From contig JACTMU010000085.1 of NCBI GenBank assembly GCA_014584465.1, positions 1 to 38,634 on the forward strand: 38,634 bases of DNA. Reading direction: 5' to 3'. This DNA is from Pseudomonadota bacterium. Its GTDB lineage: Bacteria; Bdellovibrionota; Bdellovibrionia; Bdellovibrionales; JACTMU01. The notes under the pieces are model-generated. The model searched no databases. It was given only the letters and a program-made list of their open reading frames with translations, and had not been told where the DNA came from. Position numbers and translations under genes: made by a program. This document shows, piece after piece, positions 23,212 to 31,847 of this stretch (position 1 is its first letter; every line of letters starts with the position of its first letter).

Positions 23212-25884
23212 TTAGATTGCCAATAGATCAAGGTCAACCTCGAGACACTTGGACATCGTCTCATAAAGCTCACTGTTTGAGAAGGGCTTTTCAAGGATGA
23301 AGTCGCAAAGTTCCCGAAGATCCACTAAATCCCTACGTTCCATCTTGATGTTTCCACCCGTGATCACCACCATCTTGATCCCTTCTTTGATTCGGTAATC
23401 TTGAATCTTTTGCAGAAGTTCGACCCCATCCAATTGTGGCATCATAAGGTCGGTGATCACGACATTGTATTTGTTAGGGGCGATCATCGAAAGTGCTTCC
23501 AATCCATCACCCGCAACATCGACGGTGAGACCAAAGGATTGAAGCTTGGCTCGAATGACCCGAGAGAGAGGCGCTTCGTCTTCCACCAAGAGAACATGGC
23601 CCTTCAAAGCACCTAACTTACTGTCAATGGATGCGTCTGGCAACTCATGGACACCTTGAGAAGACTCCAAGAGTGGAATTTCTATCGTACACGAAGTCCC
23701 GCGGCCAGGGGTTGATTCGACATGGATTTGCCCTCCCATAGATTGAATGATGGAAAGGACAATCCCCAAACCAAGCCCCGTTCCCTCCTCGGGTGGCTTG
23801 GTGGTAAAATTCGAATCAAATATTTTTTCAAGATGCTCCTTGGGAATACCACACCCGTTGTCGCTCACCCTAAGAATCAATTTCTCGTGATTCCCATTTA
23901 AGCTCTCAATTCGAATGAGTCCATCACGTCGATCATTGAGGGCATCCCTTGCATTGCTGAGGAGATTCATCAGAACCTGCTGAAGTCGTCCTGACCTTCC
24001 TTGAATCCAGCTCCTTTGAGCCCTAAGGTCTAGCTCAAAGCGCACGGACTTCTTGCGATAAATTGAACCCAGAAGCGAATGAATCTTGCGAATGGTTTCA
24101 TGTGCATCAAAACCACTCTCCTGATCCCCATCAGTTCGAGCGTAGGTTCTCAGACTTTGAACAATATCAGAAATTCGTTTCACTGAATCCCGTATAGCAA
24201 AGATTGGAAGTTTTGCATAATCTTCGTCTGCACAGTGATCCTCAAGAATTTCGACATAACCCTGAATGATGGCCAGGGGATTGTTGATCTCATGGGCAAC
24301 GGTCGCTGCGAGGATTCCCATAGATGCAAGTTTAGAAGTGTGCAACACCTGCTCTTGCATCTTCGCATTCTCCTTTTGAGCTCTTCGTTGTCGAGTGACC
24401 TCTTTGCAATGAAGTGCAATACCTTCAACGCCAGGAACATAGAGCATATTGATCATCTTCATCTCAAAAAAGATCCACTCTTGACCAAAGCCTTGTACTC
24501 GAACTTCGTCGAGCAGAAGTGGTGCAAGTGCACCTTGAGCAAGGCTCTTAAAACTTCGCCACACGGACTTGCGATCATCGGGGTGAATCATCTGCATAAG
24601 AAAACTTCCAACATAGAGCCATTGCGATTGCCCCGTGTACTCTCGAATTGCAGGGCTGATGTATTTGCATCTGCCTGCTTCAGAAAGAATCACCGTCACT
24701 TCAGAGGTATTCTCTGTGAGTGCTCGAAATCTTGCCTCGCTTTCACTCACGGCCAACTCCGACATTCGACGCTCTACGATCAGGGTTGCAAGCTGAATGA
24801 TACTTTGTAAAATCATGTTCGTCTTGGCAGTTGGCCTTCCTGTGGAAAAACCACAAAAGGTCAATAACCCAATGAATTTGGATTGCGACGAAATGAGAGG
24901 GAATAACCAAATGGAACGAAACTCTCCCACAGTGTTTAGCTCTCTAAACAACTCCCACTGAGGATGGTTGTAGATATCCTCAACAAGGAGAGGCTCTCTC
25001 TTCTGGATCAAAGTTCGAAAGGGCTCCTTGACATCCACTTCCATGCTAATCTCTTCAATGGCTTTAATAAGGGATGGATTCAACAGACCCACAGCTCCAA
25101 GTTTCATTTTGTTGCGCTTTCCATCCACATAGTGAACAAAAGCGCGAGAACCTGGGAGAACCTGCTCAAAGGATTCTATAAGCATCTCCAAAGAGGACCT
25201 CATCGTGTCGCCTTGAAGAACTTTTGAAAGTATCCTTTTCTGTGCCCGAAGGTTGACTTCGGCATCCGCGCGCCTTTTGGTTTCATGCTCTACTTTTTCA
25301 TTTTGTTGGGGAATCAGACGATGGCCCAAAATCGTGAGAAAGGAGACCGCAATCAGGGCAAAACCGAAGGCCATCCAAAAATCAAATCTCTGCGGACTCG
25401 AGAAGACATTAGGAAAAGCATAGCCTGTCAACTCCAATATGAAATAGAGGGCCACAACGAGAAAGTCCACGGCAAACCAGACAAGCGCTCCCCGCAGCTC
25501 CACAAAATTGATGGCCATCAATGGAACAAGCAGAAACCAACAAGCGCCTCCGGGGTTAAGACCACCTGTAAACCAGGTCGCAAAGGTCAGGACACCCATG
25601 ATGCAGAACATGAGGAAATGACCAATCCATTGGATACGCCCTGTCCTCGAAGCAAAATTGACCAAACCTAAAGCAAGTGCTGCCCAAACAAGAATGGTCG
25701 CGCCTAAAGTGAATTGTTCCATAAGGAAAAACTGGACCGTGTAGATCAAATCCATCCCAATGAGAATCATCAAAAAGATAGAGGAGATTCGACCTCTCCA
25801 CTCTTTGAGAAAACCCACACCAAAACTTCGCTCTTTCACAGTGAAAAGTTGCTCAAAGTATTTGAAAATCACTTGTCTAAACAC
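23212..25884 (-). CDS. Multi-domain membrane hybrid histidine kinase
   Basis: 890 residues. About six membrane segments lie between 33 and 190, forming a sensor I cannot name. A GAF-like domain spans about 225-375 (AFVHYVDGKRNKMKLGAVG; FPLISSQSKFIGLLTFCG). A PAS domain spans about 382-500 (FRALTENTSEVTVILSEAG; MIHPDDRKSVW). HisKA carries His531 in TVAHEINNPLAIIQG. The HATPase domain has an N box QQVLMNLLSNARDAL, a G1 box DNGCGIP at 675-681 and GTGLGLGI at 701-708. A C-terminal receiver has the acidic pair Glu768/Asp769, phospho-acceptor Asp812 in TDLMMPQLDG and Lys866. The start is a GTG at 25884; the ribosome site is weak. It lies convergent to the thioesterase and divergent from the aldehyde dehydrogenase, with no response regulator partner nearby. 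Confidence 0.92.
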   Translation of the reverse strand: MFRQVIFKYFEQLFTVKERSFGVGFLKEWRGRISSIFLMILIGMDLIYTVQFFLMEQFTLGATILVWAALALGLVNFASRTGRIQWIGHFLMFCIMGVLTFATWFTGGLNPGGACWFLLVPLMAINFVELRGALVWFAVDFLVVALYFILELTGYAFPNVFSSPQRFDFWMAFGFALIAVSFLTILGHRLIPQQNEKVEHETKRRADAEVNLRAQKRILSKVLQGDTMRSSLEMLIESFEQVLPGSRAFVHYVDGKRNKMKLGAVGLLNPSLIKAIEEISMEVDVKEPFRTLIQKREPLLVEDIYNHPQWELFRELNTVGEFRSIWLFPLISSQSKFIGLLTFCGFSTGRPTAKTNMILQSIIQLATLIVERRMSELAVSESEARFRALTENTSEVTVILSEAGRCKYISPAIREYTGQSQWLYVGSFLMQMIHPDDRKSVWRSFKSLAQGALAPLLLDEVRVQGFGQEWIFFEMKMINMLYVPGVEGIALHCKEVTRQRRAQKENAKMQEQVLHTSKLASMGILAATVAHEINNPLAIIQGYVEILEDHCADEDYAKLPIFAIRDSVKRISDIVQSLRTYARTDGDQESGFDAHETIRKIHSLLGSIYRKKSVRFELDLRAQRSWIQGRSGRLQQVLMNLLSNARDALNDRRDGLIRIESLNGNHEKLILRVSDNGCGIPKEHLEKIFDSNFTTKPPEEGTGLGLGIVLSIIQSMGGQIHVESTPGRGTSCTIEIPLLESSQGVHELPDASIDSKLGALKGHVLLVEDEAPLSRVIRAKLQSFGLTVDVAGDGLEALSMIAPNKYNVVITDLMMPQLDGVELLQKIQDYRIKEGIKMVVITGGNIKMERRDLVDLRELCDFILEKPFSNSELYETMSKCLEVDLDLLAI

Positions 25885-25962
25885 ATCAATCCCATAACCT
25901 TTCCATTCTCTATCCTATCGGCACAAAGAGCGACACTCCTCACACGACTACAGTCTGTTGCT

Positions 25963-26002
25963 CGGTCATTCGGTCGTTCGAGCGTCCCGTCGTTCTGTCG
26001 CA
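25963..26002. repeat. Degenerate 8-bp tandem repeat
   Basis: Five consecutive octamers are variants of one unit: CGGTCATT, CGGTCGTT, CGAGCGTC, CCGTCGTT, CTGTCGCA. They lie in the 250-nt divergent gap between the hybrid kinase and the aldehyde dehydrogenase. The rest of the gap shows no clear promoter. Confidence 0.45.
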
Positions 26003-26134
26003 AAATGCAACTGTAGCCAGGATCTGAAACTGGAAATGGTGATAAAAATCATTTGGCTCCTCCATCTGTTGACATTGTGCGCGATCATGTGCTGTGATTG
26101 GCCCCAGACCGACCCAATTGGGAGGAGAGGTGCT

Positions 26135-27514
26135 GTGACATCTATGGATCAGACTTTTGGCCAAATGAAGCAAAATTGTCAGAAGCTCAAAGAGCAATCG
26201 GCTCATCTTCGGATCCAAAAACTCTTAACTTTGAAAAAGGCGCTTAAGTCTTATCGAGAGAAGTTTTATCAAGCACTGCGTGATGATCTGCGTCGCCACC
26301 CACAAGAGACGGAGATCAATGAACTCCTCCCCTTGCGAGATGAGATCGGTTTTACATCGCACCATTTAAAACGGTGGATGAAACCCAAGCGGGTGAAAAA
26401 TCCTCTCTATTTTTGGGGTTCTCGAGGATACCTTCACTATGAACCCAAGGGTGTTACCCTGATCATTGGGCCCTGGAACTATCCTCTGTTGCTGACCCTC
26501 CACCCTCTCATTTCAGCGATTGCCGCAGGAAATCCCGTAGTTGTAAAACCATCGGAGCTCTCTCCCAACACCTCAAGTGTTCTCTCTGAATTGATCACTT
26601 CGACCTTTGATCCAAATGAGATTCGGGCTCTCCAAGGAGGAGTGGAAGCCTCGCAAAGACTCTTAGCACTTCCATTTGACCACATCTTCTTCACAGGCAG
26701 CACCCGGATCGGGCACTTGGTCATGGAGAGTGCTGCGAAGAACCTGACTCCTGTAACTCTTGAGCTTGGGGGAAAATCCCCAGTGATCATTGACACCTCG
26801 GCACCACTTTCCGATGCCGCAATGAAAATTGCATGGGGAAAATTCGTCAATGCGGGACAAACCTGTGTGGCTCCTGATTACATTTTAATTCACGAAAGCC
26901 AGCTCAGAAATTTCGTTGATCTACTGAAACTTCATATTGGCCACTTCTACAAGAACCAGTTTCAGAAAAGTCAGGAATACTGTAAAATCATTAATGAATC
27001 TCATTTTCAAAGATTGAAAGGACTTGTTGAAGCCTCTTTGACACGTGGGGCACGCCTTGAGTTTGGAGGGGAGTTCTTCCCTGCCGAACAGGTCATCTCT
27101 CCGACAGTCCTCACACAAGTTGAGAACTCTCACCCGATCATGCAGGAGGAGATTTTCGGCCCCATTTTGCCGATCATCCCCTATCGCAACCACAGTGAAG
27201 CTCTTGGCTTCGTCCGATCCATGACCAAGCCACTGGCTCTCTACATTTTTTCTCAAGATCCTCAGGCCACAAAACTCCTTCTGGAAGGAACCTCATCCGG
27301 CGGCGTCTGCATCAACAATGTGACCATTCACTTAGGCCATCACGGCCTTCCCTTTGGCGGAATTGGTGGAAGTGGTATGGGAAACTACCACGGCCATTTT
27401 GGGTTTAAGACCTTTTCTCACGAGAGAGCCGTGTTGCACTCACAACGATTCAACCTTTTAAAATTGATCTATCCACCCTACAGATCGATGCTCAGGTGGG
27501 TTCAAAAGATGTGA
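26135..27514 (+). CDS. Class-3 aldehyde dehydrogenase
   Basis: About 459 residues, normal for ALDH3. NAD(P)+-dependent oxidation of an aldehyde, often a fatty or aromatic one, to the acid. Numbered from MDQTFGQ (ATG 26144), the signature IIGPWNYP is at 107-114, the cofactor-loop motif FTGSTRIG at 183-190, Glu207 in LELGGKSP and the nucleophile Cys241 in NAGQTCVAPDY. A C-terminal hydrophobic/basic tail (NLLKLIYPPYRSMLRWVQKM) resembles that of membrane-associated fatty aldehyde dehydrogenases. The start is probably the GTG at 26135, because AGGAG lies 7 nt before it; the same site is too far from the ATG at 26144. The reading frame is open back to 25958 but without a ribosome site. It might feed acids to the CoA pathway, which is only an inference. 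Confidence 0.92.
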   Translation: MTSMDQTFGQMKQNCQKLKEQSAHLRIQKLLTLKKALKSYREKFYQALRDDLRRHPQETEINELLPLRDEIGFTSHHLKRWMKPKRVKNPLYFWGSRGYLHYEPKGVTLIIGPWNYPLLLTLHPLISAIAAGNPVVVKPSELSPNTSSVLSELITSTFDPNEIRALQGGVEASQRLLALPFDHIFFTGSTRIGHLVMESAAKNLTPVTLELGGKSPVIIDTSAPLSDAAMKIAWGKFVNAGQTCVAPDYILIHESQLRNFVDLLKLHIGHFYKNQFQKSQEYCKIINESHFQRLKGLVEASLTRGARLEFGGEFFPAEQVISPTVLTQVENSHPIMQEEIFGPILPIIPYRNHSEALGFVRSMTKPLALYIFSQDPQATKLLLEGTSSGGVCINNVTIHLGHHGLPFGGIGGSGMGNYHGHFGFKTFSHERAVLHSQRFNLLKLIYPPYRSMLRWVQKM

Positions 27515-27528
27515 AGCACTATTTAGTA

Positions 27529-27714
27529 CCAGCCACTATTTGAGTGGCTGGCGCGAAACCTCATTTCGAGTGAATTTGCATAAGTTTTTCTTAGACCGAG
27601 GCGAGCCGACGAAGGGCTAGCCAGAGGCGCTAACTCGAGGAGGCTCAACAAAGGTATAAGGAAAACTTATGATAAATTCACCGAAATGAGGTTTCGCGCC
27701 AGCCACTATTTGAG
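27529..27714. repeat. Palindromic element, copy 1
   Basis: The 16-bp direct repeat CCAGCCACTATTTGAG lies at 27529-27544 and 27699-27714, 170 bp apart. Between them a long imperfect palindrome folds back: AGTGGCTGG at 27543-27551 pairs with CCAGCCACT at 27699-27707, and pairing continues inward to ACC 27595-27597 with GGT 27653-27655. A 55-nt central loop contains GAGCC/GGCTC and the palindrome GGCTAGCC. It is about 90% identical to copy 2, and 27595-27671 is fully identical. It sits between the convergent aldehyde dehydrogenase and HTH genes and supplies or abuts the TAG stop of the latter. CCAGCCACT and AGTGGCTGG at 27529-27551 also form a separate 9-bp hairpin 14 nt after the aldehyde dehydrogenase stop. 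Confidence 0.85.
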
Positions 27715-28242
27715 CGCGAAGAAGAGAGCGGAGAGAAAGAGGGCCACAATGAGGGCGCCACCGATTTTGATGAGAACTCTTTTTTGAAAAGCAGCAGGAT
27801 CTCTCATGCGAAAATAGAGCCTCTCCACCCGATAACGATCCTCGGGGGCGACCTCTCGGCCAGGGTAGAGCAGAGTGAGCGGATCCACACTCAACTCAAT
27901 GGCCATTTGAACCCCAAGTCCGATCGTCATCGGCTGTCGATCGGCTTCAATCTCTTCAAGCTGAGAGATGGTAAGGCCCAATTGAGACGAAAACTCATCG
28001 CTTTCAATCAAGAAAAGTTCTCTTATGGACTTAAGTCGCGAGCCCGGCGTGGCCTCACCTCTAAGGATCTTAGATAGCTCCTGAGAGATCTCATTCACGG
28101 CCTCCCTAAACTCGTCACAATTCAGATTGTGAATCCGACAATATTCATTAAGGTCATGTTGCCCTTTTCGGAAATCAAGAACTGCAGAAATCCGACTGGA
28201 CCTCCTTGCCTTCCAAGCATTCAAATTGATCACATTTTCCAT
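27706..28242 (-). CDS. Membrane-anchored HTH (XRE-like) protein
   Basis: 178 residues from the ATG at 28242; upstream in-frame TTG starts are unlikely because they lie within or beyond the promoter. Residues 1-60 are helical and basic at the start. Residues 69-128 look like an XRE/Cro-type helix-turn-helix (LKSIRELFLIESDEFSSQLGLTISQLEEIEADRQPMTIGLGVQMAIELSV). A single membrane helix at about 158-176 ends the protein (IKIGGALIVALFLSALFFALK). The DNA-binding domain would therefore be held at the inner membrane by a C-terminal tail anchor, the same order as RodZ but with no periplasmic domain. The stop TAG coincides with the end of the palindromic element. The role is unknown; it may be a membrane-tethered regulator of itself or of the divergent genes. 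Confidence 0.75.
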   Translation of the reverse strand: MENVINLNAWKARRSSRISAVLDFRKGQHDLNEYCRIHNLNCDEFREAVNEISQELSKILRGEATPGSRLKSIRELFLIESDEFSSQLGLTISQLEEIEADRQPMTIGLGVQMAIELSVDPLTLLYPGREVAPEDRYRVERLYFRMRDPAAFQKRVLIKIGGALIVALFLSALFFALK

Positions 28243-28260
28243 GATTCTACCCCATCTTCT

Positions 28261-28289
28261 ATTATTGGATTTATAATGCGATAAGTCAA
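28261..28289 (-). promoter_or_regulatory. Promoter of the membrane HTH gene
   Basis: On the minus strand TTGACT (plus 28284-28289) and AATAAT (plus 28261-28266) are 17 bp apart. The predicted transcript would begin about a dozen bases before the ATG at 28242, which explains the short leader. Confidence 0.55.
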
Positions 28290-28618
28290 TTTTGAGAAGC
28301 AAATTCTTCTGCGTCTGACTCAATCTGAGACAGATTGAACTCGAAACTCATTTTCTACTCTGGTGTTACTAAGGCGCTCTGGTGGCGGCTTTCATGATTA
28401 TTTGCCCATTTCCAATTTCAGATCCGGGTTCTCACTTCAGATCCGGCTTTGAACTATTTTCTAAAATCGACGCCAAAATGGCGCTTGATTGCATGGCACT
28501 CCCCTTGAAACCCCTATCCCTTCTGAATCTGGTGGGCATGAGTTCTGATGACCTTGGCATAAAACTTGATCTTACCAAATAAGACGGATGGACATCTTAG
28601 ACATCCGAGGAGGAGATC
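28290..28618. other. Intergenic region with an 11-bp direct repeat
   Basis: TTCAGATCCGG occurs at 28417-28427 and 28436-28446, a 19-bp spacing that puts both copies on nearly the same DNA face, so it may be a regulator site. An open frame from 28382 to 28582 lacks a ribosome site and any recognisable protein. I see no strong promoter. Confidence 0.4.
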
Positions 28619-28831
28619 TTGGGCCTTTTGATCGTTTTCACAACAGTTGCACTCTTCACTTTTACTGGATCTACACCTTCCATTTTTCCAATCATCCATC
28701 TGGCCTACTTGCTTCTTGCGATGTTCTATCTGTTCGGAGTGAAACTCTACACGCGAAAAATTCTCCCTCGAGATGGGGGCGCTTCCGCCATCATAGCCAA
28801 TCGTGCCCTGCGGTTAAAGACCCAGATCTGA
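28619..28831 (+). CDS. Small membrane protein
   Basis: 70 residues from a TTG start (28619) with an excellent ribosome site, GAGGAGG, 5 nt upstream. Two hydrophobic segments (about 3-17 and 23-41) lie before a basic tail (KLYTRKILPRD), so it is probably a small inner-membrane protein with its C-terminus in the cytoplasm. I do not recognise the family. It is 109 nt upstream of pntAA on the same strand and may share its transcript. The strong ribosome site and the hydrophobic profile support it despite the TTG. Confidence 0.5.
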   Translation: MGLLIVFTTVALFTFTGSTPSIFPIIHLAYLLLAMFYLFGVKLYTRKILPRDGGASAIIANRALRLKTQI

Positions 28832-28940
28832 AATTGCAGCCTTGGCCCAAAGGACCTTGATTTTCCAGCTCTTTTGTACGACTCTTTTTTTACGACTTGA
28901 TTTTGCATATCGGAAATGATCGTAGAAGGGTGCGGCCAAC

Positions 28941-30068
28941 ATGAAAATAGGAGTTCCACGAGAACCATCTCCTGACCAACGCCTCAGTCTCGGACCTGAA
29001 CCGGCGAAGAAACTTCTAAAGAGGGGATTTTCAATTGCGATTGAGGCTGCCGCCGGGAATGCGGCCCATCTCCCACAAAGCTCATTTCCAAAAGAGGTCC
29101 ATTTTGTAGATCAAGAGACTGCCTTTAAAAGCGACATTGTCTTTAAAATTCATCGCCCCTCAGAACAAGAGATTCAGTGGATGAATGCCGGCTCGCTTCT
29201 GATTTGTTTAGGAGAGCCCTATCGCAAAGATGGTTTTTTTGAAAAGCTCGCTCAACGCAAGATCAACTCCATTTCACTTGAACTCATTCCACGAACCTCA
29301 CGAGCCCAGTCAATGGATGTCCTCTCCTCTCAGGCCAACATCGCCGGCTACCGAGCCGTACTTGAAGCCACCCAACATTTTGGACGTTATCTTCCAATGA
29401 TGATGACCTCAGCAGGAATGGCCCGGCCCGCAAAGGTCGTGGTCCTGGGTGTGGGTGTTGCAGGCCTGCAGGCAATTGCGACTGCCAAGCGGCTTGGCGC
29501 ACAAGTTGAAGCATTTGATATTCGCCCTGAGGTGAAAGAGCAGATTCTCTCTCTTGGAGCCAAGTTTATGGAGCTGGATCTGGGTGGCGAAGAGGGCTCA
29601 GGTGCAGGCGGCTATGCCAAGGAGCTTTCCGAAGAGGGAAAGCGCCGCCAACAGCAAGCCCTCACGGAACGCCTTAAGGGCGCCGACATTGTGATTTCCA
29701 CAGCCAACATTCCTGGACGACGTGCGCCGATCCTGATCACCGAGGACGCCGTTCAAGGGATGAAACCAGGTTCTGTGATCGTCGATATGGCCGCAGCCAA
29801 CGGCGGCAATTGCCCCCTCACCAAAGCCGACGAGGTCACTCGAATCCATGGAGTTATTTTGGTTGGCCACACCAATTACCCATCTCTGATGCCCACCGAC
29901 TCAAGCCAATTTTTTGGAAACAATTTGGTCAACCTTCTCGAAATTTTGACCCAAAAAGAAAATGAAAATATCAAACTCCATCTCAACCTTGAAGATGACA
30001 TCATCGCAGCCTCTTTGGTCACTCTCAATGGTGAGATACGTTTGAGCGAGGCCCAAAAGAAGAGTTAA
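28941..30068 (+). CDS. pntAA: NAD(P) transhydrogenase subunit alpha 1 (PntAA)
   Basis: 375 residues, the length of the soluble alpha-1 subunit in organisms where alpha is split, as in Rhodospirillum rubrum; in E. coli it is fused to the membrane part. It binds NAD(H) (domain I). The N-terminal half is the AlaDH/PNT N domain (MKIGVPREPSPDQRLSLGP); the C-terminal half carries the Rossmann motif VVVLGVGVAGLQAIATAKRL and RPEVKEQILSLGAKF. VDMAAANGGNCPLT and GHTNYPSLMPTDSSQFF are typical. It begins the order pntAA-pntAB-pntB, 43 nt before pntAB. The complex uses the proton-motive force to reduce NADP+ with NADH. Confidence 0.96.
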   Translation: MKIGVPREPSPDQRLSLGPEPAKKLLKRGFSIAIEAAAGNAAHLPQSSFPKEVHFVDQETAFKSDIVFKIHRPSEQEIQWMNAGSLLICLGEPYRKDGFFEKLAQRKINSISLELIPRTSRAQSMDVLSSQANIAGYRAVLEATQHFGRYLPMMMTSAGMARPAKVVVLGVGVAGLQAIATAKRLGAQVEAFDIRPEVKEQILSLGAKFMELDLGGEEGSGAGGYAKELSEEGKRRQQQALTERLKGADIVISTANIPGRRAPILITEDAVQGMKPGSVIVDMAAANGGNCPLTKADEVTRIHGVILVGHTNYPSLMPTDSSQFFGNNLVNLLEILTQKENENIKLHLNLEDDIIAASLVTLNGEIRLSEAQKKS

Positions 30069-30111
30069 GAGGATCGTGATCAAAGGATCGTGAGGGGAAG
30101 GAGAGTTCATT

Positions 30112-30390
30112 ATGTCGCACACAATGGTCGGAGTCTATGTCTTCACGCTCTCTTGTTTTGTAGGATATCATGTGATTTGGGGAGTGACACCGGCACTTCA
30201 CACACCGTTGATGGCAGTCACCAATGCGATCAGTGCCATTGTCGTGGTCGGGGCCATTCTCGTTGCTGGAGTTGACATTCCCGGTACGGAGGTTCTGGGT
30301 TTTTTGGCAGTAACTCTTGCAGCGATCAATATCTTTGGTGGATTTGTCGTCACCAATCGAATGCTTTCCATGTTTAAGAAGAAAAAGTAG
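30112..30390 (+). CDS. pntAB: NAD(P) transhydrogenase subunit alpha 2 (PntAB)
   Basis: 92 residues with three to four membrane helices ([38 protein letters not shown]-like; [19 protein letters not shown]), the membrane segment of alpha that forms part of proton channel domain II. The order and short length are typical of three-gene pnt operons. GAAGGAGAG lies before the ATG at 30112. The lysine-rich end KKKK faces the cytoplasm. It lies 13 nt upstream of pntB. Confidence 0.95.
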   Translation: MSHTMVGVYVFTLSCFVGYHVIWGVTPALHTPLMAVTNAISAIVVVGAILVAGVDIPGTEVLGFLAVTLAAINIFGGFVVTNRMLSMFKKKK

Positions 30391-30403
30391 AGGAATTGAC
30401 AAA

Positions 30404-31792
30404 ATGAATTTTCATCCAGATGTGTTTGCGCTTGCTTACCTTATTGCTACAGTGCTCTTCATCTTTGGGCTGAAGGGTCTGGCATCGCCAAAGACGGCTC
30501 TTGGAGGAAACCGCGCAGCCATGGCCGGTATGGTGGTGGCTGTGGTTGCGACTTTGCTCGACCCCTCGATTCAGAGCTATGGATGGATCGCCGCAGGACT
30601 CGGGGTTGGTGGCGTCATTGGGACTCTCTTGGCTCTTAAGATTGCGATGACGGCAATGCCTCAACTGGTGGCAGCTCTCCACAGCTTCGTGGGGCTCTCT
30701 GCGGTTTTTGTAGCCATTGGAACCTATCTTTCTCATGTTGGAACTGGCGAGATTTCGGCGGTGCTGCTCGTGGAACTCTCATTAGGAAGTGCAATTGGGG
30801 CCATCACCTTTACCGGTTCGGTCATTGCATTTGGAAAACTTCAAGAGTTGATTGGCTCCAATCCACTCGTATTTCGTGGGCAACACATTTTGAATCTTCT
30901 TCTAGGACTTTCCATCGTTGGACTTGCCATCTACTTTACGACCAACCCCGTACTTGGCCCCTTCTTGGCTCTCACTCTCATCTCATTTCTTTTGGGCGTT
31001 TTGTTGATTGTGCCGATTGGGGGCGCCGACATGCCGGTCGTGGTCTCCATGCTCAACTCCTACTCGGGGTGGGCCGCCTCAGCCACAGGTTTTACGCTCG
31101 GAAACAACCTTCTCATTGCAACAGGTGCACTTGTGGGAAGCAGTGGGGCCATTCTCTCCTACATCATGTGCAAAGCGATGAATCGCTCCTTTTTTAGCGT
31201 CATCCTGGGTGGCTTTGGGGGCGACTCCGAAAGCGCCAGCACCTCGCAGACCGCCCATAAAGGGGTAAGAGCTGCGGCTGTTGAGGATGCCGCCTACATG
31301 CTTGAAAACTCCGAGCGAGTCATCATTGTTCCCGGATATGGGATGGCCGTGGCCCAGGCTCAGCATGCTGTGAAAGAGTTTTACCAGGTCCTGTCAGAGA
31401 AGGGGGTGGACGTCAAATTTGCCATTCACCCTGTCGCTGGTCGAATGCCAGGTCACATGAACGTTCTACTTGCTGAAGCTGACATACCTTACGATGCCGT
31501 CTTTGAGATGGATGAGATCAATGGGGAGTTTGCTTCAACCGACATCAGTTTGGTCATCGGGGCCAATGATGTCGTCAACCCTGCCGCAAAAAAAGATAAA
31601 GCAAGCCCGCTTTATGGCATGCCCATTCTCGATGCCTACCGATCTCGACAGGTCTTCATCCTCAAGCGTTCCATGAAGCCCGGCTATTCGGGTGTTGACA
31701 ACGAGCTCTTCTATTATGACAACACTTCCATCATCTTTGGCGATGCCAAGGCCACCATTGAAGGGCTTGTTGCGGCTCTTCGCGGAGAGTAG
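30404..31792 (+). CDS. pntB: NAD(P) transhydrogenase subunit beta (PntB)
   Basis: 462 residues from MNFHPDVFALAY; AGAGGA lies 9 nt before the ATG at 30404. Residues 1-260 carry about nine membrane helices of the proton-translocating domain II (GNRAAMAGMVVAVVATL; GADMPVVVSMLNSYSGWAASATGF). The C-terminal domain III binds NADP(H): VIIVPGYGMAVAQAQHAV, HPVAGRMPGHMNVLLAEADIPYD, IGANDVVNPAAK and VFILKRSMKPGYSGVDNELF are all conserved. No key residue appears missing. With PntAA and PntAB it forms the complete inner-membrane enzyme. Confidence 0.97.
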   Translation: MNFHPDVFALAYLIATVLFIFGLKGLASPKTALGGNRAAMAGMVVAVVATLLDPSIQSYGWIAAGLGVGGVIGTLLALKIAMTAMPQLVAALHSFVGLSAVFVAIGTYLSHVGTGEISAVLLVELSLGSAIGAITFTGSVIAFGKLQELIGSNPLVFRGQHILNLLLGLSIVGLAIYFTTNPVLGPFLALTLISFLLGVLLIVPIGGADMPVVVSMLNSYSGWAASATGFTLGNNLLIATGALVGSSGAILSYIMCKAMNRSFFSVILGGFGGDSESASTSQTAHKGVRAAAVEDAAYMLENSERVIIVPGYGMAVAQAQHAVKEFYQVLSEKGVDVKFAIHPVAGRMPGHMNVLLAEADIPYDAVFEMDEINGEFASTDISLVIGANDVVNPAAKKDKASPLYGMPILDAYRSRQVFILKRSMKPGYSGVDNELFYYDNTSIIFGDAKATIEGLVAALRGE

Positions 31793-31847
31793 AGCGCGGA
31801 GAGTGAGAGTAGAGAGTAGATAATAATGAAGGGGAGGACGCCTGCAC

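Noticed and set aside
28382-28582. A 66-codon frame upstream of the small membrane protein
   Set aside because: No ribosome site, no recognisable sequence, and it covers the direct-repeat regulatory candidate.
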